Source: Marilutibacter maris (GTDB lineage: Bacteria; Pseudomonadota; Gammaproteobacteria; Xanthomonadales; Xanthomonadaceae). Taken from it: DNA of 37,373 bases. The notes under the pieces are model-generated. The model was not told the origin of the DNA and did not search any database. It was given only the letters and a program-made list of their open reading frames with translations. The position numbers were made by a program, and so were the translations under genes. The DNA is taken from contig NZ_VICD02000132.1 of the NCBI RefSeq assembly GCF_006546735.2, positions 1-37,373 of the forward strand, in the 5' to 3' direction. This document shows positions 34,787 through 37,373 of this stretch, one piece after another; the stretch's first letter is position 1, and each line of letters starts with the position of its first letter.

Positions 34787-36834
34787 CGGTTCGCCCCCTC
34801 CGCGCCGGCCGCGGCGCAGACGAAGCCCTTGCGCGGGCCCTGGGTGCGGCCGCGGATCCGGTCCTCCAGGCGCAGCGCGTCGCCGTCGAGCTTCCAGTCG
34901 TAGATCACGCTGAAGGCCAGCACCCGGGCGATGTACTCGCGGGTCTCGCGATAGCTGACGGTTTCGATCCAGAAGTCCGGGTCCATGCCCGGACGCTGGG
35001 TGCGCCAGCGCAGCAGCGGCGTCGGGCCGGCGTTGTAGCCGGCGATCGCGAAGTAGGGTTGGCCGCCGTTCTCGTCCATCATCTGCCGCAGATAGGCGCT
35101 GCCGAGGATGATGTTGGTGTCGGCGTCGTACAGGCTGGCGGCGCCGCCCCACGGCAGGCCCAGCTTCGCCGCCACCGCGGCGCCGGTGGCCGGCAGGATC
35201 TGCATCAGGCCCAGCGCGTTCGCCTGCGAGCGCGCGCGCGGATTGAAGGTGCTCTCGGCGCGGATCTCGGCCGCGACCCAGGCCGGGTCGAGGCGGTTCT
35301 TCGCCGCCTCGCGGCGCAGGGTGGCGTCGTGGTGGAGCGGAAAGCGCAGGTCGTACAGGCGCCGCTCGTCGGGGTTGGACAGCTGCAGCCCGAACACCGC
35401 GCGGTCGAACCAGCCGTTGGCCTGCGCGTACTCGACCGCGATCAGGCGCTCGGCGTCGCTGAAGCGCGACAACGCGTCCTTCCATTCGGCCACCGCCCAG
35501 CCGATCTTCTCCAGGCGCATCAGCGACACCGCGCGGCCCAGCGCGGGGTCGCCGGTGACCTTGGCGACGGCCGCGGCATCCGGGCGCGGTTGCAAGGGGC
35601 ACAGCGTGTACGGGAGCCCGGCGCGGTCGGCGGCGAGGAAGCCATGGAAGTCGCTTTCGGTCGCGGTCTGCCGGTACAGCCGCTGCGCAGCCGCGCCGTC
35701 GCCGGTCTTTTCCCTCAGCCGTGCCTCGAAATAGCGCCAGCGCGATTCGCCGCGCTGCTCGGCGCCCATCTTGCCGATCGCGGTGAGCGCGGCGCCCCAG
35801 TCCGAGCGCGACAGCGCTTCGCGCACGCGCCACTCGTGCAGGCGCGGGTCGTAGCTGGCTTCGGGCACCGCATTGAGCCGGCGCGCCGAGTCCGGCAGGT
35901 AGGAGGCCACTGTCCACAGGGCGATCTGGTACAGCGCGCGGCCGTGGTCGGCGTCGTCGAACTGCAGGGCCTGCGCGTACTGCGGCAGCTGTTGCTCGGC
36001 GCGGTCGGGGTCGGCCTTGCCCAGGCGTGCCAGCCCCTGCGAGGCGACCCGGCGGCTGCGCTCGGTCCTGGGCCAGCGCAGGGCGCGCGTATGCGGGCTG
36101 TCGATGAAGGCGGCGTAGTCGTTGGCCAGCTCGCGTTGATCGGCAGGCAGGCCCCTGGCGATGCTGCGCATCATCCCCGACTGCCAGGCGTCGGTGGCCT
36201 TGTCGAAGCGTTGCCAGCGCAGCTCGGCGGTCAGGCCGCCGCGTGCGGCGAGCGTGTCGAACACCGGATCGCAGGCGTTCGGCAGCGAGCGGCCGCTGCT
36301 GAGCCAGATCGCCTGGGCGCGCGCGTTCCAGTCCTGGCCGGCGCGGCCGAGGGCCTGCTCGGCGTGCAGCTTGTGGCAGGCCAGCGGGGTGTCGTCGTCG
36401 CCATCGCGCCAGGCCGCGAGGAAGCCGCTCCAGTCCTCGCGCCTGGCCAGTTGCATCAGCCAGGCGCGGCGGAAGGTCTCGCCCGCGGCCTGGCCGCCGC
36501 GGCGCTGCAGGAAGTCCTGGGCGCGTGCGCTGGGCAGGCCGTCGAGGCCGCGACGCAGGCCGGCGTACTCGACCCAGGCGAACAGCGGATGGTCGGCGAG
36601 GTCGCGGTACTCGACGGCGCGGAACCGACCGCTCTGCGCCGCGCCGATGGCCTGCTCGATCCGCGGCAGGCGCGGGTCGGTCAGGGGGTCGAGGGTCGAG
36701 GCGCGCGCGGACGGACTGGCATTGGCGGTCGCGTTGCCGGCGGCCGTGGCGGGGGCGGACTGCGCGCAGGCGGAGGTGGCGAAGGCGACCAGCGCGAGGG
36801 CGAGCGCGGCATGCAGGGAGGGGGTGGCAATCAT
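34783..36834 (-). CDS. Soluble lytic murein transglycosylase (Slt70-like)
   Basis: This enzyme cleaves the MurNAc-GlcNAc bond of peptidoglycan, forming 1,6-anhydroMurNAc ends. The 683-residue protein has a signal peptide (MIATPSLHAALALALVAFAT, cleaved near ACAQS). A long alpha-helical superhelical ring (about 60-490) follows. The C-terminal SLT domain has catalytic Glu527 in AEIRAESTFNP, then ALGLMQILPATG and AIAGYNAGPTPLLRW. A lipobox is not convincing. The start at 36834 opens the signal peptide; an in-frame ATG at 36900 would add 22 charged residues. Confidence 0.94.
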   Translation of the reverse strand: MIATPSLHAALALALVAFATSACAQSAPATAAGNATANASPSARASTLDPLTDPRLPRIEQAIGAAQSGRFRAVEYRDLADHPLFAWVEYAGLRRGLDGLPSARAQDFLQRRGGQAAGETFRRAWLMQLARREDWSGFLAAWRDGDDDTPLACHKLHAEQALGRAGQDWNARAQAIWLSSGRSLPNACDPVFDTLAARGGLTAELRWQRFDKATDAWQSGMMRSIARGLPADQRELANDYAAFIDSPHTRALRWPRTERSRRVASQGLARLGKADPDRAEQQLPQYAQALQFDDADHGRALYQIALWTVASYLPDSARRLNAVPEASYDPRLHEWRVREALSRSDWGAALTAIGKMGAEQRGESRWRYFEARLREKTGDGAAAQRLYRQTATESDFHGFLAADRAGLPYTLCPLQPRPDAAAVAKVTGDPALGRAVSLMRLEKIGWAVAEWKDALSRFSDAERLIAVEYAQANGWFDRAVFGLQLSNPDERRLYDLRFPLHHDATLRREAAKNRLDPAWVAAEIRAESTFNPRARSQANALGLMQILPATGAAVAAKLGLPWGGAASLYDADTNIILGSAYLRQMMDENGGQPYFAIAGYNAGPTPLLRWRTQRPGMDPDFWIETVSYRETREYIARVLAFSVIYDWKLDGDALRLEDRIRGRTQGPRKGFVCAAAGAEGANR

Positions 36835-37033
36835 CGTCGGAACTATAGCGGAGCCGACATGAAGGAAAATTCCAACGCGGTTGCGGCAACGCGATCGCAA
36901 GTGCGCTTCGCGTCGCGCGGCCGCCCGTGCCGAGCGCCAGGCCAGGCCGGTCTCGCGGGGCCACCGGAAGGGGATGATGCCGGCGGATTTTCACGTACCC
37001 TGCGTGCCTGCTCTCCCACCTTGCGGATCGCCG

Positions 37034-37373
37034 ATGTCGCTGCCGGTTTCGTTGATGCTGTTTCTCGCCCTGGGCGCGGTGGCCGGCGTGCTGGCCGGCC
37101 TGCTCGGGGTCGGTGGCGGACTGGTCCTGGTCGCGGCGCTGGCGTGGCTGCTGCCGTTGATCGGCGTTCCGCAGGACGCGGCGATGCACGCCGCGCTGGC
37201 CAGTTCGCTGGCCAGCATCGTGCTGACCGCGGCGGCCTCTGCGCGCGCGCACCATCGGCGCGGCAGCGTGCTTTGGCCGACGGTCGCCTGGATGGTGCCC
37301 GGCCTGTTGCTGGGCGGCTGGCTCGGCAGCGGCCTGGCGGTCAGGATCGACGACGACGTGCTGCGCTACATCG
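37034..37373 (+). CDS. TauE/SafE family sulfite exporter-like permease (3' truncated by window end)
   Basis: Only the first 113 residues are in the window. They show three hydrophobic helices and the family signature GVLAGLLGVGGGLVLVAAL, followed by MHAALASSLASIVLTAAAS, typical of TauE/SafE transporters that export anions such as sulfite or organosulfonates. The ATG at 37034 begins MSLPVSLMLFLALGAV; no strong ribosome-binding site is seen. Specificity is unknown, and the gene continues beyond 37373. Confidence 0.85.
   Translation, partial: MSLPVSLMLFLALGAVAGVLAGLLGVGGGLVLVAALAWLLPLIGVPQDAAMHAALASSLASIVLTAAASARAHHRRGSVLWPTVAWMVPGLLLGGWLGSGLAVRIDDDVLRYI

Overview
The window is GC-rich chromosomal DNA from a gammaproteobacterium, most likely a member of the Xanthomonadaceae/Lysobacteraceae (Lysobacter- or Luteimonas-like). 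This is inferred from gene order, codon use and the type of dispersed palindromes; no 16S sequence is present. Coding is dense, many neighbours share 4-nt ATGA/GTGA overlaps, and I see no phage, transposase, CRISPR array, tRNA or rRNA.

1-8600 is an aa3-type cytochrome c oxidase locus: coxB, ctaD, a 44-residue small membrane protein, ctaG (Cox11), ctaE, an oppositely oriented twin-transmembrane protein, SURF1, a Sco-like CxxxC membrane protein, ctaA (heme A synthase) and cyoE/ctaB (heme O synthase). It supplies catalytic subunits, CuB insertion and heme A synthesis; no conventional Sco gene is present. 8608-10051 is a divergent LysR regulator/lipocalin-like secreted protein pair. 10080-13350 is a divergent pair of exported peptidases (Sec-type S9, Tat-type M19). 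A DUF1624 membrane acyltransferase-like gene (13559-14699) follows; it has a strong AT-rich palindrome upstream and a frameshift in a G run.

14719-19157 is a rearranged macromolecular-synthesis region: rpsU, a GatB/YqeY protein, a GNAT acetyltransferase and dnaG on the minus strand, with tsaD divergent on the plus strand. rpoD is not next to dnaG. tsaD lies between a REP-like palindrome and a tandem 147-bp hairpin repeat that reaches into its last codons. 19480-24852 holds folate/pterin genes (folB, folK, a pteridine-reductase-like SDR) mixed with a YbdG-type mechanosensitive channel, a Tat-exported GH109-type oxidoreductase-fold glycosidase and a DUF6159 membrane protein.

25206-29606 has a MidA/NDUFAF7 methyltransferase overlapping a VanZ-like gene, then a large TonB-dependent receptor. 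Its downstream region carries a promoter-like element and a strong terminator that could define a small RNA. 29891-34786 holds cca, a divergent MocR-type regulator/EamA exporter pair with two 12-bp direct repeats exactly 31 bp apart, and an NDUFA9-like Rossmann protein translationally coupled to a soluble lytic transglycosylase (34783-36834). The window ends inside a TauE/SafE transporter gene.

Nothing here is clearly a new multi-gene system. The best leads are the M19 homologue lacking half of its metal site, the 28-bp operator-like palindrome, the MocR direct repeats, the candidate sRNA, and the repeats enclosing tsaD. All family assignments come from reading motifs by eye; no database search was run.
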